From: Paenibacillus agri
GTDB taxonomy: Bacteria > Bacillota > Bacilli > Paenibacillales > Paenibacillaceae
Direction: 5' to 3'
DNA length: 64,000 bases
Assembly (NCBI RefSeq): GCF_013359945.1
Contig: NZ_JABWCS010000221.1
Coordinates: 1-64,000, forward strand
Shown here in pieces: positions 51,540 to 59,303 of the stretch. The position numbers and the translations under genes were made by a program. Below the pieces are notes generated by a model. That model was given only the letters and a program-made list of their open reading frames with translations. It made no database searches and had not been told where the DNA came from. The stretch's first letter is position 1; each line of letters begins with the position of its first letter.

Positions 51540-52172
51540 ATGATTTTCATACGGTATGAGAATTGGCGAAGCTATGTCCGGTATTATCCGGTGACTACGC
51601 TTTTGCTTCTGGCGAATGTGGTCATGTTCGTAGTTTTAACAGCTAATGGGGGATCAACGAATCTGGATACCCTGGTGCATTACGGAGCAATCGTGGATAA
51701 TGGACCTTACAGGGAAGAGTGGTGGCGTTACGGAGCTGCGGTTTTCCTGCACAACGGTTTTTCTCATTTATTCTTTAACAGTTTTGCATTGCTGGTGTTT
51801 GCTCCTCCATTGGAACGGCTACTCGGCTGGTGGCGGTATGCGCTGCTGTATTTAGGCGGGGGTGTGTTGGCTAATGTAATGTCAATCGTGCTAAGCACTC
51901 CCGATGTCAACGTGTGGCGGGTCTCGGTAGGTGCCTCAGGCGCAATCTACGCTGTATATGGGGCGTTTCTATACATTGCCCTTATGCAGAGAACAATGAT
52001 GGATGAAGGATCGCGTAAGACCCTCTATGGGCTTCTGCTGACGGGTCTTATTATGACGTTTGCAGTTCCTAAGATAGATTGGGTGGCGCATATCGGCGGT
52101 TTGGTCGCCGGCTTTTTCCTCTATGGACTGATTATTCGCGTATTTAAAAGAAGCCGAAGACAGGAGAGATGA
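51540..52172 (+). CDS. Rhomboid family intramembrane serine protease
   Basis: 210 residues, six membrane segments. Active-site Ser in VGASGAIYAVYG, catalytic His in DWVAHIGGLVAGF and the conserved HNGFSHLFFNSFAL in helix 2 are all present, so it should be active. Cleaves transmembrane substrates, here unknown. ATG 51540 follows AAAAGGATGG at about ten bases; ATG 51534 is possible. It overlaps the next gene's frame (ATGA at 52169), so the LysR gene is probably co-transcribed. Confidence 0.9.
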   Translation: MIFIRYENWRSYVRYYPVTTLLLLANVVMFVVLTANGGSTNLDTLVHYGAIVDNGPYREEWWRYGAAVFLHNGFSHLFFNSFALLVFAPPLERLLGWWRYALLYLGGGVLANVMSIVLSTPDVNVWRVSVGASGAIYAVYGAFLYIALMQRTMMDEGSRKTLYGLLLTGLIMTFAVPKIDWVAHIGGLVAGFFLYGLIIRVFKRSRRQER

Positions 52173-52177
52173 CAAGC

Positions 52178-53089
52178 GTGGAGCTAAGACAGCTGCAATA
52201 TTTTCTCAAGGTTGCTCAAAAGGAGCACGTCACCCGCGCGGCGGAAGAGCTACATGTGGCTCAATCTGCGGTCAGCCGCCAGATTCATCAGCTGGAGCAG
52301 GAATTGGGTGTGGACTTGTTCATGCAGAAAGGGCGCAACCTGCAGCTAACGCCGGTGGGCCAGTTATTCTGTAAGAGGGTAGAGGTCGTACTCAAGGAGC
52401 TGGAGCGTTCGGTGGCGGAGGTGCACGAGTTTTTGGATCCGGAGCGGGGCGAGATTCGTATAGGATTTCCACATAGCCTGGGCACGCATCTTATCCCGAG
52501 TATTGTAGCAGAGTTCCGCAAGCATTATCCCCATGTCAAGTTTCGTTTTAAACAGGGGACCTACCCGTCGCTAATCAAGGATGTGCTGATGGGTGAAGTA
52601 GATCTGGCCTTTATCTCGCCTTTCCCGGAGAGCAATGACCATCTGGCAGGAGATATCGTGATGACGGAGGAGTTGTTCGCAATTCTTCCGCAGAATCATC
52701 CACTTGCCGGGGAATCGGTCATTCGGCTGGATCAGCTGAAGGATGATAAGTTCGTTCTATTCAGTCAGGGGTACTCTCTACGGCCAATTGTCTGGCAGGC
52801 ATGCCTTCAGGCAGGGTTCAAGCCGCAGATTGCCTTTGAGGGCGGTGAGACGGACACCATACGCGGTCTTGTTGCGGCTGGAATGGGTGTGAGTCTGCTT
52901 CCGGAGATGGCGCTTTTCCAGACGAACCCGCTTCAGCCGGCACAGGTGAAGGTGGTTGAACCTGTTGTTACTAGAACGGTTGGCCTGATTCACCGGACTG
53001 ACGGCAAGCTGCCGCTTGTGGCTCGCTCCTTCCGTACCTTCTTGCTATCGTATTTTAGGCTGAAGCATTCGGGAGCTCCAGTAGGCTGA
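52178..53089 (+). CDS. LysR family transcriptional regulator
   Basis: 303 residues. N-terminal winged HTH (MELRQLQYFLKVAQKEHVTR, AAEELHVAQSAVSRQIHQLE) and a periplasmic-binding-like effector domain (GEIRIGFPHSLGTHLIPSIV ... GLVAAGMGVSLLPEMA). GTG 52178 is preferred because AGGAGAG is nine bases upstream; ATG 52169 is too close to it. Similar to Bacillus CysL/YwfK/YybE types; effector unknown. Downstream of the rhomboid gene in one unit, with a terminator after. Confidence 0.9.
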   Translation: MELRQLQYFLKVAQKEHVTRAAEELHVAQSAVSRQIHQLEQELGVDLFMQKGRNLQLTPVGQLFCKRVEVVLKELERSVAEVHEFLDPERGEIRIGFPHSLGTHLIPSIVAEFRKHYPHVKFRFKQGTYPSLIKDVLMGEVDLAFISPFPESNDHLAGDIVMTEELFAILPQNHPLAGESVIRLDQLKDDKFVLFSQGYSLRPIVWQACLQAGFKPQIAFEGGETDTIRGLVAAGMGVSLLPEMALFQTNPLQPAQVKVVEPVVTRTVGLIHRTDGKLPLVARSFRTFLLSYFRLKHSGAPVG

Positions 53090-53121
53090 TTTTGTATCTT
53101 GAGTAGATAGAAGAGTTAAAG

Positions 53122-53177
53122 AAACCTCTCTTTAGAAATGGTTGATGACGCACCATTTTAACAAGAGAGGTTTTTTT
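53122..53177 (+). terminator. Terminator of the rhomboid-LysR unit
   Basis: AAACCTCTCTT pairs with AAGAGAGGTTT, with an inner AAATGGT/ACCATTT stem, then a T-run. Confidence 0.9.
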
Positions 53178-53196
53178 GTGTGTTGATAAACATAAA

Positions 53197-53243
53197 TAAG
53201 GGATGTCCCCTCCCGCGAATGCGGGATTTGGGACATCCCTTAA
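53197..53243 (-). terminator. Terminator of the YugP gene
   Basis: AAGGGATGTCCC pairs with GGGACATCCCTT; an inner CCCGC/GCGGG hairpin extends it. The minus strand ends in TTATTTAT. Confidence 0.8.
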
Positions 53244-53262
53244 AAGGATGGCAGATCAGATC

Positions 53263-53934
53263 TTAGTCACGATTGCCGAGGTAGATAGCGATCAAGCGGA
53301 ACAATTCAAGCAGGGATACCAGTGCTGCTGCCACATACGTTAAAGCTGCGGCATTTAGAACCTTAGCAACACCATGTTCCTCATCGTTACGGATGTAGCC
53401 TTGCTCAACCATGACTTGACGGGCACGGTTGCTGGCGTTGAACTCGACCGGCAAGGTGATCAATTGAAAAGCTACGGAAGCTGAGAAGAAAATGATGCCC
53501 AGTCCGATCAGATTGAAAGAGCTGAAGAGGAATCCGGCGATCAGCATGAAAGGAGCGATGCCGGAAGCAAAGTTAACTACCGGGAATATCCGGTGACGCA
53601 AGGCCAGCATCGGATAGTGCACTTTATGCTGGATCGCATGGCCAACCTCGTGGCAAGCCACCGATACGGCGGAAATAGAGCTTTCATAGTATACAGGTTC
53701 CGACAGACGCACAACGCGGTTGATCGGATCATAGTGGTCGGATAGAGCGCCGCGAACAGGTTCGATAGGAACATCGCTGAGTCCATTGGAATCCAGCATG
53801 TGACGCGCGGCATCGTATCCTGTCATTCCGTTGGCGGTAGCCACCTTAGACCATTTGTTGAACGTGCCTTTGACCCTGAACTGGGCCCATAACGAGAATA
53901 GAAAAGCAACAATTACTAATAAGTACATCATCAT
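53263..53934 (-). CDS. YugP-type membrane zinc metallopeptidase
   Basis: 223 residues, three to four membrane segments. Zinc motif ACHEVGHAIQH (HExxH) and downstream Glu in LPVEFNASNRA. Neutral zinc metallopeptidase family (Zn_peptidase_2), membrane-bound, substrate unknown. GGAGG precedes the ATG by about nine bases. The MerR gene lies immediately upstream in the same direction (36 bp), so they may form one unit. Confidence 0.9.
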   Translation of the reverse strand: MMMYLLVIVAFLFSLWAQFRVKGTFNKWSKVATANGMTGYDAARHMLDSNGLSDVPIEPVRGALSDHYDPINRVVRLSEPVYYESSISAVSVACHEVGHAIQHKVHYPMLALRHRIFPVVNFASGIAPFMLIAGFLFSSFNLIGLGIIFFSASVAFQLITLPVEFNASNRARQVMVEQGYIRNDEEHGVAKVLNAAALTYVAAALVSLLELFRLIAIYLGNRD

Positions 53935-53970
53935 ATGTCATTCCTCCAGAGTGTTGTGTGAACAAGCTAC

Positions 53971-54402
53971 TTACATTGGCGGTCCGTGGGTCAGGAGAAG
54001 TCGTATTGCTTCAATACAGGCCACGCCCTGAGGGAGAAGTGCGGACAAAGCTCTGTTCGCCTGCCCGGGCTTCAATCCACTGATCATTGGTTCAAGGGCT
54101 TTGACTTCGCGTTCTAGCCGCTGCATGTGAAGCTCCAGCTCTACAAGCTTATCGGATACATCCGCTTCTGGAGCGGCCGTTTTCCATTTGCTCATCATGA
54201 TCTTGATCTCTTCCAATGTATACTTGTCATGCTTCAATTGATTAATACGTTCCAAAGCGGCCAAGGTTTCATGACTGTATAAACGATAATTCTTCATGCT
54301 CCGCGACTCCGGAGAAATAAGCCCTAACTTGGTGTAATAATCAATCGTACGTTCACTAATGCCGGCAAATTTGGCCAACTCTCCAATTCGATACAGGGTC
54401 AT
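53971..54402 (-). CDS. MerR family transcriptional regulator
   Basis: 143 residues. The winged HTH (MTLYRIGELAKFAGISERTI, DYYTKLGLISPESRSMKNYR) is followed by a dimerisation coiled coil and a short C-terminus with a single Cys (GVACIEAIRLLL). Effector unknown. It is not GlnR, whose sequence begins differently. The wide gap upstream (to amtB) contains a perfect palindrome that could be its operator, but that is a guess. Confidence 0.85.
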   Translation of the reverse strand: MTLYRIGELAKFAGISERTIDYYTKLGLISPESRSMKNYRLYSHETLAALERINQLKHDKYTLEEIKIMMSKWKTAAPEADVSDKLVELELHMQRLEREVKALEPMISGLKPGQANRALSALLPQGVACIEAIRLLLTHGPPM

Positions 54403-54939
54403 ATCCCCAATGTTAACTCACCTCGCTGCTGGGAATCAGACAACCGTGTTGTGGCAGTCATTCCTTATATTTGGCAATCTCAAACCTGTCTCTACAATGA
54501 TAACAAACTGTAAACCGTACAGTCAAACGTGATGCTTACCTAAAGTATATGCGTGCCATGAGACGAAAATACCTGACATGAATTAAGCGGTGATCTGTTC
54601 AATACTTCTTATGTCAGCTTTGTAGGAAGAGGAGGGAGTCATCGCTTACTTCTATAGAAATGTATAGAAAAAGCGTTAACCTAACATATAATGTTAGGTC
54701 TAAGATATCATAGATGGTGGCTATATAAACACGAACAATGCGGATTTATTAATTGTGATAATCATTAAAAACACTTAAATTGTTGATCGGATACAGCAAT
54801 TTACTGGATACGGTTACATTAAAGACGAATGTATGTTTCGCGTTATTCTAAAACGTTATTGGTTTCGCGATCTCCATATCTTAAGTTCGTGCATTAAAAG
54901 CCGGTTATAAAATAAATGATGAAAAGTTTAAAAATACCC
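54403..54939. other. Long intergenic region between merR and amtB
   Basis: About 540 bp, AT-rich, no gene. It holds the palindrome at 54680-54698 and a Fur-box-like TGATAATCATTA (54756-54767) with no nearby gene in the right place. Confidence 0.5.
54680..54698. promoter_or_regulatory. 8-3-8 perfect inverted repeat
   Basis: CCTAACAT and ATGTTAGG are perfectly complementary around ATA. 19-bp palindromes of this kind are typical of dimeric regulators such as MerR family members. Regulator unknown. Confidence 0.5.
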
Positions 54940-54969
54940 TTGTCAATTTACCTCACTCCTGCTTATAAT
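54940..54969 (+). promoter_or_regulatory. Promoter of the amtB unit
   Basis: TTGTCA (54940-54945), 18 bp, TATAAT (54964-54969). Predicted start near 54976, so the GlnR-type box lies in the early transcribed region. Confidence 0.65.
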
Positions 54970-54990
54970 GACATTAAGAGTTTCACAACT

Positions 54991-55007
54991 TGTTAGAAAA
55001 TATAACA
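54991..55007. promoter_or_regulatory. GlnR/TnrA-type box
   Basis: TGTTAGAAAATATAACA fits TGTnA-N7-TnACA exactly. It lies about 15-31 bp after the predicted start of transcription and just before the amtB ribosome binding site, a place that suits repression (roadblock) rather than activation. Confidence 0.8.
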
Positions 55008-55025
55008 TTAGGGGAGTGGGGAACA

Positions 55026-56417
55026 ATGAGAAAGAAATGGCTGGTTATGGTGTTAGCCATGATAACACTGATGATTTATCCGGTAAGTGCGTTTGCAGCA
55101 GATGGTCCGACTAGTCCGCAATTGCAAATCGGGCTCGACACAGCATTTACCTTCTTGGCTTTTATTCTGGTATTCTTTATGCAAGCCGGTTTTGCACTGC
55201 TGGAGGCTGGTTCGGTAAGAATGAAGAACGCGGGTCACGTTGCTGGTAAAACAGTATTGACGCTGGCGATCGCAAGCCTTTGCTTCTGGGCTGTTGGCTT
55301 CGGACTCGGCTTCGGAAATGGTAACGGGTTCTTCGGTACAACAGGCTTCCTTTATGGAGGAGACAGCACAGCAGCTTCCTTTGATTCCCTGGCTGGCTCT
55401 GATGTAACTCTGAATATTAAATTCCTGTTCCAAATGGCCTTTGCAGCGGTATCGCTAGCCATCGTATCTGGTGGTATGGCTGAACGTGCTAAACTTAGCG
55501 TATATATTATCTTCGGTATTATTTTCTCAGTAGTCATTTATCCGGTAGTTGCCCACTGGGTATGGGGCGGTGGCTGGTTGTCCTCCCTGGGAATGCAAGA
55601 TTATGCAGGTTCCACTGTAGTCCATCTGACGGGCGCAACTGCGGCATTAGTGGCTACAATATTGCTGAAGCCGCGACTTGGCAAATTCAATAAAGAAGGC
55701 AAACCGGTCATTATCCCGGGCCATAACCAAGTCTTTACTGTCCTGGGCGTTATTATTCTCTGGTTCGGCTGGTTCGGCTTTAACCCTGGTAGTGCTCTGT
55801 CACCAATGGGTGGTTTCTTCGGACACGTAGCAGTGACTACCAACATTGCAGCCGCAGCCGGCGGCTTGGCAGCACTGATCGCTTCCTGGCTGTATTTCGG
55901 TAAATCGGATATCCCGGCAATGCTGAACGGTGTGCTGGCGGCATTGGTAGCTATTACAGGAGCTTGTGCCTTCGTTGAGCCTTGGGCTGCAATTCTGATC
56001 GGTTTTGTAGCAGGCGCCTTCACTTTCATGACAGCACAATGGCTGGAGCGTGCAGGTCTGGATGATCCGATCTATGCATTCTCTGTTCACGGCCTTGCCG
56101 GAGTGTGGGGTGCGGTATCCACTGGTTTGTTCGCAACACCTGAATTGGCTGAGACGGTGGGTGTTGGTCAAGCGGGCTTGTTCTACGGCGGTGGCTTCCA
56201 TCAGCTCGGTGTTCAAATCCTTGGCGTAGTTGGTACATTCGTCTTCGTAGCGGTACTGTCCTTCATCATCTTGTATGTTATGAAATTGGTGAATGGAATC
56301 CGCGTAACGGAAGAGGAAGAGTTGATGGGACTGGATATCAGTGAGCATGGTACCTATGGCTACCCTGAGCAAATGAAGTTGATTACAGATTCGGAATCCA
56401 ATACTGCCAAGCATTAA
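55026..56417 (+). CDS. amtB: Ammonium transporter (Amt/NrgA)
   Basis: Trimeric NH3/NH4+ channel in the membrane, 463 residues. A signal peptide (MRKKWLVMVLAMITLMIYPV, cleavage near AFA-AD) precedes eleven helices with Amt signatures: FFMQAGFALLEAGSVRMKN, GGMAERAK, DYAGSTVVHLTGATAAL, WFGWFGFNPGSAL and YAFSVHGLAGVWG with the twin-His region. The C-tail (VTEEEELMGLDISEHGTYGY) is the conserved regulatory tail that normally meets PII. GGGGAGTGGGG precedes ATG 55026. No glnK/PII gene follows; a DUF294 gene does, 31 bp later. Confidence 0.95.
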   Translation: MRKKWLVMVLAMITLMIYPVSAFAADGPTSPQLQIGLDTAFTFLAFILVFFMQAGFALLEAGSVRMKNAGHVAGKTVLTLAIASLCFWAVGFGLGFGNGNGFFGTTGFLYGGDSTAASFDSLAGSDVTLNIKFLFQMAFAAVSLAIVSGGMAERAKLSVYIIFGIIFSVVIYPVVAHWVWGGGWLSSLGMQDYAGSTVVHLTGATAALVATILLKPRLGKFNKEGKPVIIPGHNQVFTVLGVIILWFGWFGFNPGSALSPMGGFFGHVAVTTNIAAAAGGLAALIASWLYFGKSDIPAMLNGVLAALVAITGACAFVEPWAAILIGFVAGAFTFMTAQWLERAGLDDPIYAFSVHGLAGVWGAVSTGLFATPELAETVGVGQAGLFYGGGFHQLGVQILGVVGTFVFVAVLSFIILYVMKLVNGIRVTEEEELMGLDISEHGTYGYPEQMKLITDSESNTAKH

Positions 56418-56448
56418 TATAACTTCACTTATAAGGGAGGCGAACCGA

Positions 56449-57534
56449 GTGGCTTCGATGGAGTCTGCAGGATGGGTCAATGAGAACTACTATACTTCCA
56501 TCGCAACGGCCGGTTCGCCGCATGAGCTTAAGATAAGGCGCATCGCCTGTCAAAATGAGCTTCTCCAGCAGTTGAACATGATTCCGATTGGGGAATGGCT
56601 GTCACGCGTGAATGCCATGCATGACCTCATTGCCAAGACCGCAGTGCAAATATGCGAGGCGCAGATGAGAGAGGCGGGCTACGGCCCGCCTCCCTGCGCT
56701 TATTCTTTTATCGTATTCGGCAGTGCGGGCCGACAGGAAGCTACTTTATGGAGCGACCAGGACAACGGTTTAATTGTGGATGGGGAACCGGATGGAGCCA
56801 AGAACCGGTATTTTGAAGTCTTCGGTACGCAGCTATCCGATGTGCTGGAGGAAGCAGGGTATGAGAAATGTGAAGGCAAGGTCATGTGTTCCGAGCCAAT
56901 GTGGCGCAAGACACTCCAGGAATGGAAGGAACAGCTCGAAGGATGGAGAAGCCAGCTGGAATGGGAGCCAGTCCGCTATCTCATCATTGCTTCAGATATG
57001 CGTCATGTTGCTGGGAACGCTGAATTGTCGGCACAATGGCTGAAGGCCTATCATGAAGGATTCATTGACAATGAGAAACTTAGCACTGCCGTGCTGCGCA
57101 ACACAGTCCGTCACAAGGCGACGCTTAATCTGCTGGGGCAAGTGCTTACTGAACGTTTCGGGGATTACGCCGGAGGATTCGACATCAAATACGGCATGTA
57201 TATCCCGCTGGTTAACAGTGTAAGACATTTGTCCTTGTCGCACGGAATTCAGGAGAGTGCTACTTTGAATCGGCTTACGGAACTGGAGCAACTTGGGCAG
57301 TATGATTATCTTGTTGATATCCGTACAGCCTTTCTGACAGCGCTACGAATGCGTTCGAATACACCTTATATCACCCAACAGAATGGGTTGTTGCTTAGTA
57401 GTGATTATATTTCGGAGCAGGACCTGAAGAACAAGCAGTTAATGTCAGAGCTGCGTGGAAGACTGCTATTGGTCAGGCGTATTCACCGTGCCTTGCAAAG
57501 ACAGCTTAGAGCAGCGGAGAGGAGACAGTCATGA
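56449..57534 (+). CDS. GlnD-like nucleotidyltransferase (DUF294 family)
   Basis: 361 residues, soluble. A Pol-beta-type nucleotidyltransferase core is clear: FIVFGSAGRQEATLWSDQDN, with GSAGRQE at 91-97 and metal-binding Asp103 and Asp105. It is followed by the helical DUF294 C-terminal substrate-binding region (LLGQVLTERFG ... GIQESATLNRLTELE). The CBS and cNMP domains of many relatives are absent; a short helical N-terminus stands in their place. The family resembles the uridylyltransferase part of GlnD; its target is unknown. GTG start after GGGAGG. It follows amtB by 31 bp and overlaps the exonuclease gene by 4 bp. Confidence 0.82.
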   Translation: MASMESAGWVNENYYTSIATAGSPHELKIRRIACQNELLQQLNMIPIGEWLSRVNAMHDLIAKTAVQICEAQMREAGYGPPPCAYSFIVFGSAGRQEATLWSDQDNGLIVDGEPDGAKNRYFEVFGTQLSDVLEEAGYEKCEGKVMCSEPMWRKTLQEWKEQLEGWRSQLEWEPVRYLIIASDMRHVAGNAELSAQWLKAYHEGFIDNEKLSTAVLRNTVRHKATLNLLGQVLTERFGDYAGGFDIKYGMYIPLVNSVRHLSLSHGIQESATLNRLTELEQLGQYDYLVDIRTAFLTALRMRSNTPYITQQNGLLLSSDYISEQDLKNKQLMSELRGRLLLVRRIHRALQRQLRAAERRQS

Positions 57535-58280
57535 AGGAGCCGAATAAGGGCGGCGGATTCTGGAGCAACTTGAGACAGGGTGGAATGCCGTCCGCGATTG
57601 CTTCCATGCGGGGCGGTGAAACGGCGCAGCAGACCGCCCAGCAGATGGCTTTTATCCGCTCGCTGATGCGGGAGAAACGACGGCCCGAGGTGCTGCATAC
57701 TCCGCTGTCACAGCTGGAGACGGTGATTTTTGATCTGGAGACAACAGGCTTTTCTCACCAGCATGGTGACGAGATTATGTCCTTCGGGGCGATCCGGGTA
57801 GTGGGGGAGGAGATCAAGGAGGAGGAATGCTTCTATACCTTGGTCAACTGCCAGACGTCCATTCCGGGTAACATTACGGAGCTAACAGGAATCTCGGAGG
57901 AAATGACTAAGACAGCACCGCCTCTGATGGAGGGGCTTCATAACTTCATGTCCTTTGTAGGGCAGCGGGTGCTGGTGGCTCATGCCAGTGCGCATGACAA
58001 AGCTTTTCTAAATGCAGCCCTGTGGAAAACCTCCAAGGTTCAGCTAACCCATCGTGTACTGGATACGATGATGCTGGCTAGATGGCTGGAGCCACAGCGG
58101 AGCAACTATACTCTGGATGAACTGCTGGCCGTACACAGTATACCGATTACAGAGAGACATCATGCTCTGGAGGATGCCAAAATGACGGCACAGCTCTGGG
58201 TGGCCTACCTTCGTGAGATTGCCAAACGGCGTCAGGTGGAGACGTTAGGAGATTTGTACGCTTATTTAAGCAGAGCCTAG
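57531..58280 (+). CDS. DEDDh 3'-5' exonuclease (DnaQ/PolC-epsilon-like)
   Basis: 249 residues. Exonuclease motifs: FDLETTG (Asp68, Glu70), VAHASAHDKAFLN (Asp156) and HHALEDAKMTA (His210/211, Asp215) complete the DEDDh set. An N-terminal extension of about 60 residues is Gln/Arg/Gly-rich. Its ATG overlaps the stop of the DUF294 gene (ATGA), so the two proteins are made together. Substrate could be DNA, RNA or a nucleotide linkage. Confidence 0.88.
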   Translation: MKEPNKGGGFWSNLRQGGMPSAIASMRGGETAQQTAQQMAFIRSLMREKRRPEVLHTPLSQLETVIFDLETTGFSHQHGDEIMSFGAIRVVGEEIKEEECFYTLVNCQTSIPGNITELTGISEEMTKTAPPLMEGLHNFMSFVGQRVLVAHASAHDKAFLNAALWKTSKVQLTHRVLDTMMLARWLEPQRSNYTLDELLAVHSIPITERHHALEDAKMTAQLWVAYLREIAKRRQVETLGDLYAYLSRA

Positions 58281-58534
58281 CACCGCTAACCCATATGTAA
58301 GTATACCATGGGCATGGGGATACAGAACGCAGCGGGTAAGGCGCTACGCCTGCGCTTGACACAAGCTGTCGATCGCATGCCTCCCGCTGCGGCAGCAACC
58401 GGCAGGCCTCCTCATGCTTGACGTGGACAACTGGACAGCGGGTGCCTCCCCAGCGCTTGCTGTAAGAAAGACTCCATCCTCTGGACTGGACATTTCTCCG
58501 GCGGGCTGTCAATTGTTCACCCCTCTCTTCATTT
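58281..58534 (+). other. 250-bp structured, GC-rich untranslated segment
   Basis: No gene on either strand is credible. The segment is richer in GC than other spacers, has many short inverted repeats (for example CCGCTGCGGCAGC near 58383) and leads into a strong terminator, so it may be a 3' UTR or a small RNA. I see no promoter and no known RNA family. Confidence 0.35.
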
Positions 58535-58567
58535 GGGTTTCGTCCTCTGCGGCGGAATCCTTTTTTT
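58535..58567 (+). terminator. Terminator of the amtB-DUF294-exonuclease unit
   Basis: GGGTTTCGTC pairs over ten positions (with G-U pairs) with GGCGGAATCC around CTCTGC, followed by seven T. Confidence 0.85.
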
Positions 58568-58658
58568 ATGTATGACAAATTTATGGATGGTTTGAAACTT
58601 TACCGAATGGGGGTACAATAGTAAGAAACTATCCCATTTCGCAAAGGAACAGACGCCA

Positions 58659-59219
58659 ATGAAAGCTGTTAATAAACGGAATTTAGCGGTAGTAACCTTG
58701 ATTGTTATTCTAGTTGTGTTTGTAATGTGGCGGGAACGGGACTCAGAAGCGGTAGCTGTGTTCAAATCGCAGGAGCTGCCCACTGAATCTGGACCTCGTG
58801 CCGGATTGCTGGCGCCAGCGTTGACCCTTCAAGGAAGTGACGGCAGCACATACCAGGTAGGCGGCAAAAGAGAAAAAGCCGTTCTGCTCAATTTCTGGGC
58901 TTCTTGGTGTGATCCCTGTCAGCAGGAGGCTCCGGAGCTGAATGTCATAGCCGCTAAATATAAGGACTCACTGGATATTTACGGCATTAATGTGACCAGT
59001 CATGATTATAAGCCGAATGCCGAGCGCTTCGTGAAGAAGTTCAAGCTGACATTTCCGGTGATGTACGACCAGAAAGGCGAGGCCTTTGCCAAATATAACG
59101 GTGCGGTCTTTCCCACCAATGTGCTTATTGACAAGAACGGTGTCATCTCCGAAATTATACTCGGTATCCTGACGCCGGAGGAACTGGAAGCGAAGATCAC
59201 TGCGCTCATTGGTTCTTAG
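58659..59219 (+). CDS. Membrane-anchored TlpA/ResA-like thiol-disulfide oxidoreductase
   Basis: 186 residues: one N-terminal anchor (LAVVTLIVILVVFVMW), then an extracytoplasmic thioredoxin fold with the active site NFWASWCDPCQQEAPEL (CDPC) and the cis-Pro region in AVFPTNVLIDKNG. ResA relatives reduce apocytochrome c and StoA acts in spore cortex synthesis; CDPC differs from the CEPC of ResA, so the substrate is open. The start is 13 bases after AAAGGA. Monocistronic. Confidence 0.88.
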   Translation: MKAVNKRNLAVVTLIVILVVFVMWRERDSEAVAVFKSQELPTESGPRAGLLAPALTLQGSDGSTYQVGGKREKAVLLNFWASWCDPCQQEAPELNVIAAKYKDSLDIYGINVTSHDYKPNAERFVKKFKLTFPVMYDQKGEAFAKYNGAVFPTNVLIDKNGVISEIILGILTPEELEAKITALIGS

Positions 59220-59242
59220 GAAATAAGAGTAATTAGAATTTG

Positions 59243-59286
59243 AAAAAAGCCCACTCTCAGCAATCAGACTGCTGAAAGTGGGCTTT
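59243..59286 (-). terminator. Terminator of cimA (also near the TlpA gene)
   Basis: AAAGCCCACT and TCAGCA pair with TGCTGA and AGTGGGCTTT around ATCAGAC. The minus strand has six T; the plus strand only three. Confidence 0.88.
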
Positions 59287-59303
59287 GCTGTGTTGCGGCT
59301 TCG

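Noticed and set aside
54756..54770. Fur-box-like TGATAATCATTAAAA
   Set aside because: Only one arm is good, and no gene or promoter starts within 150 bp in either direction.
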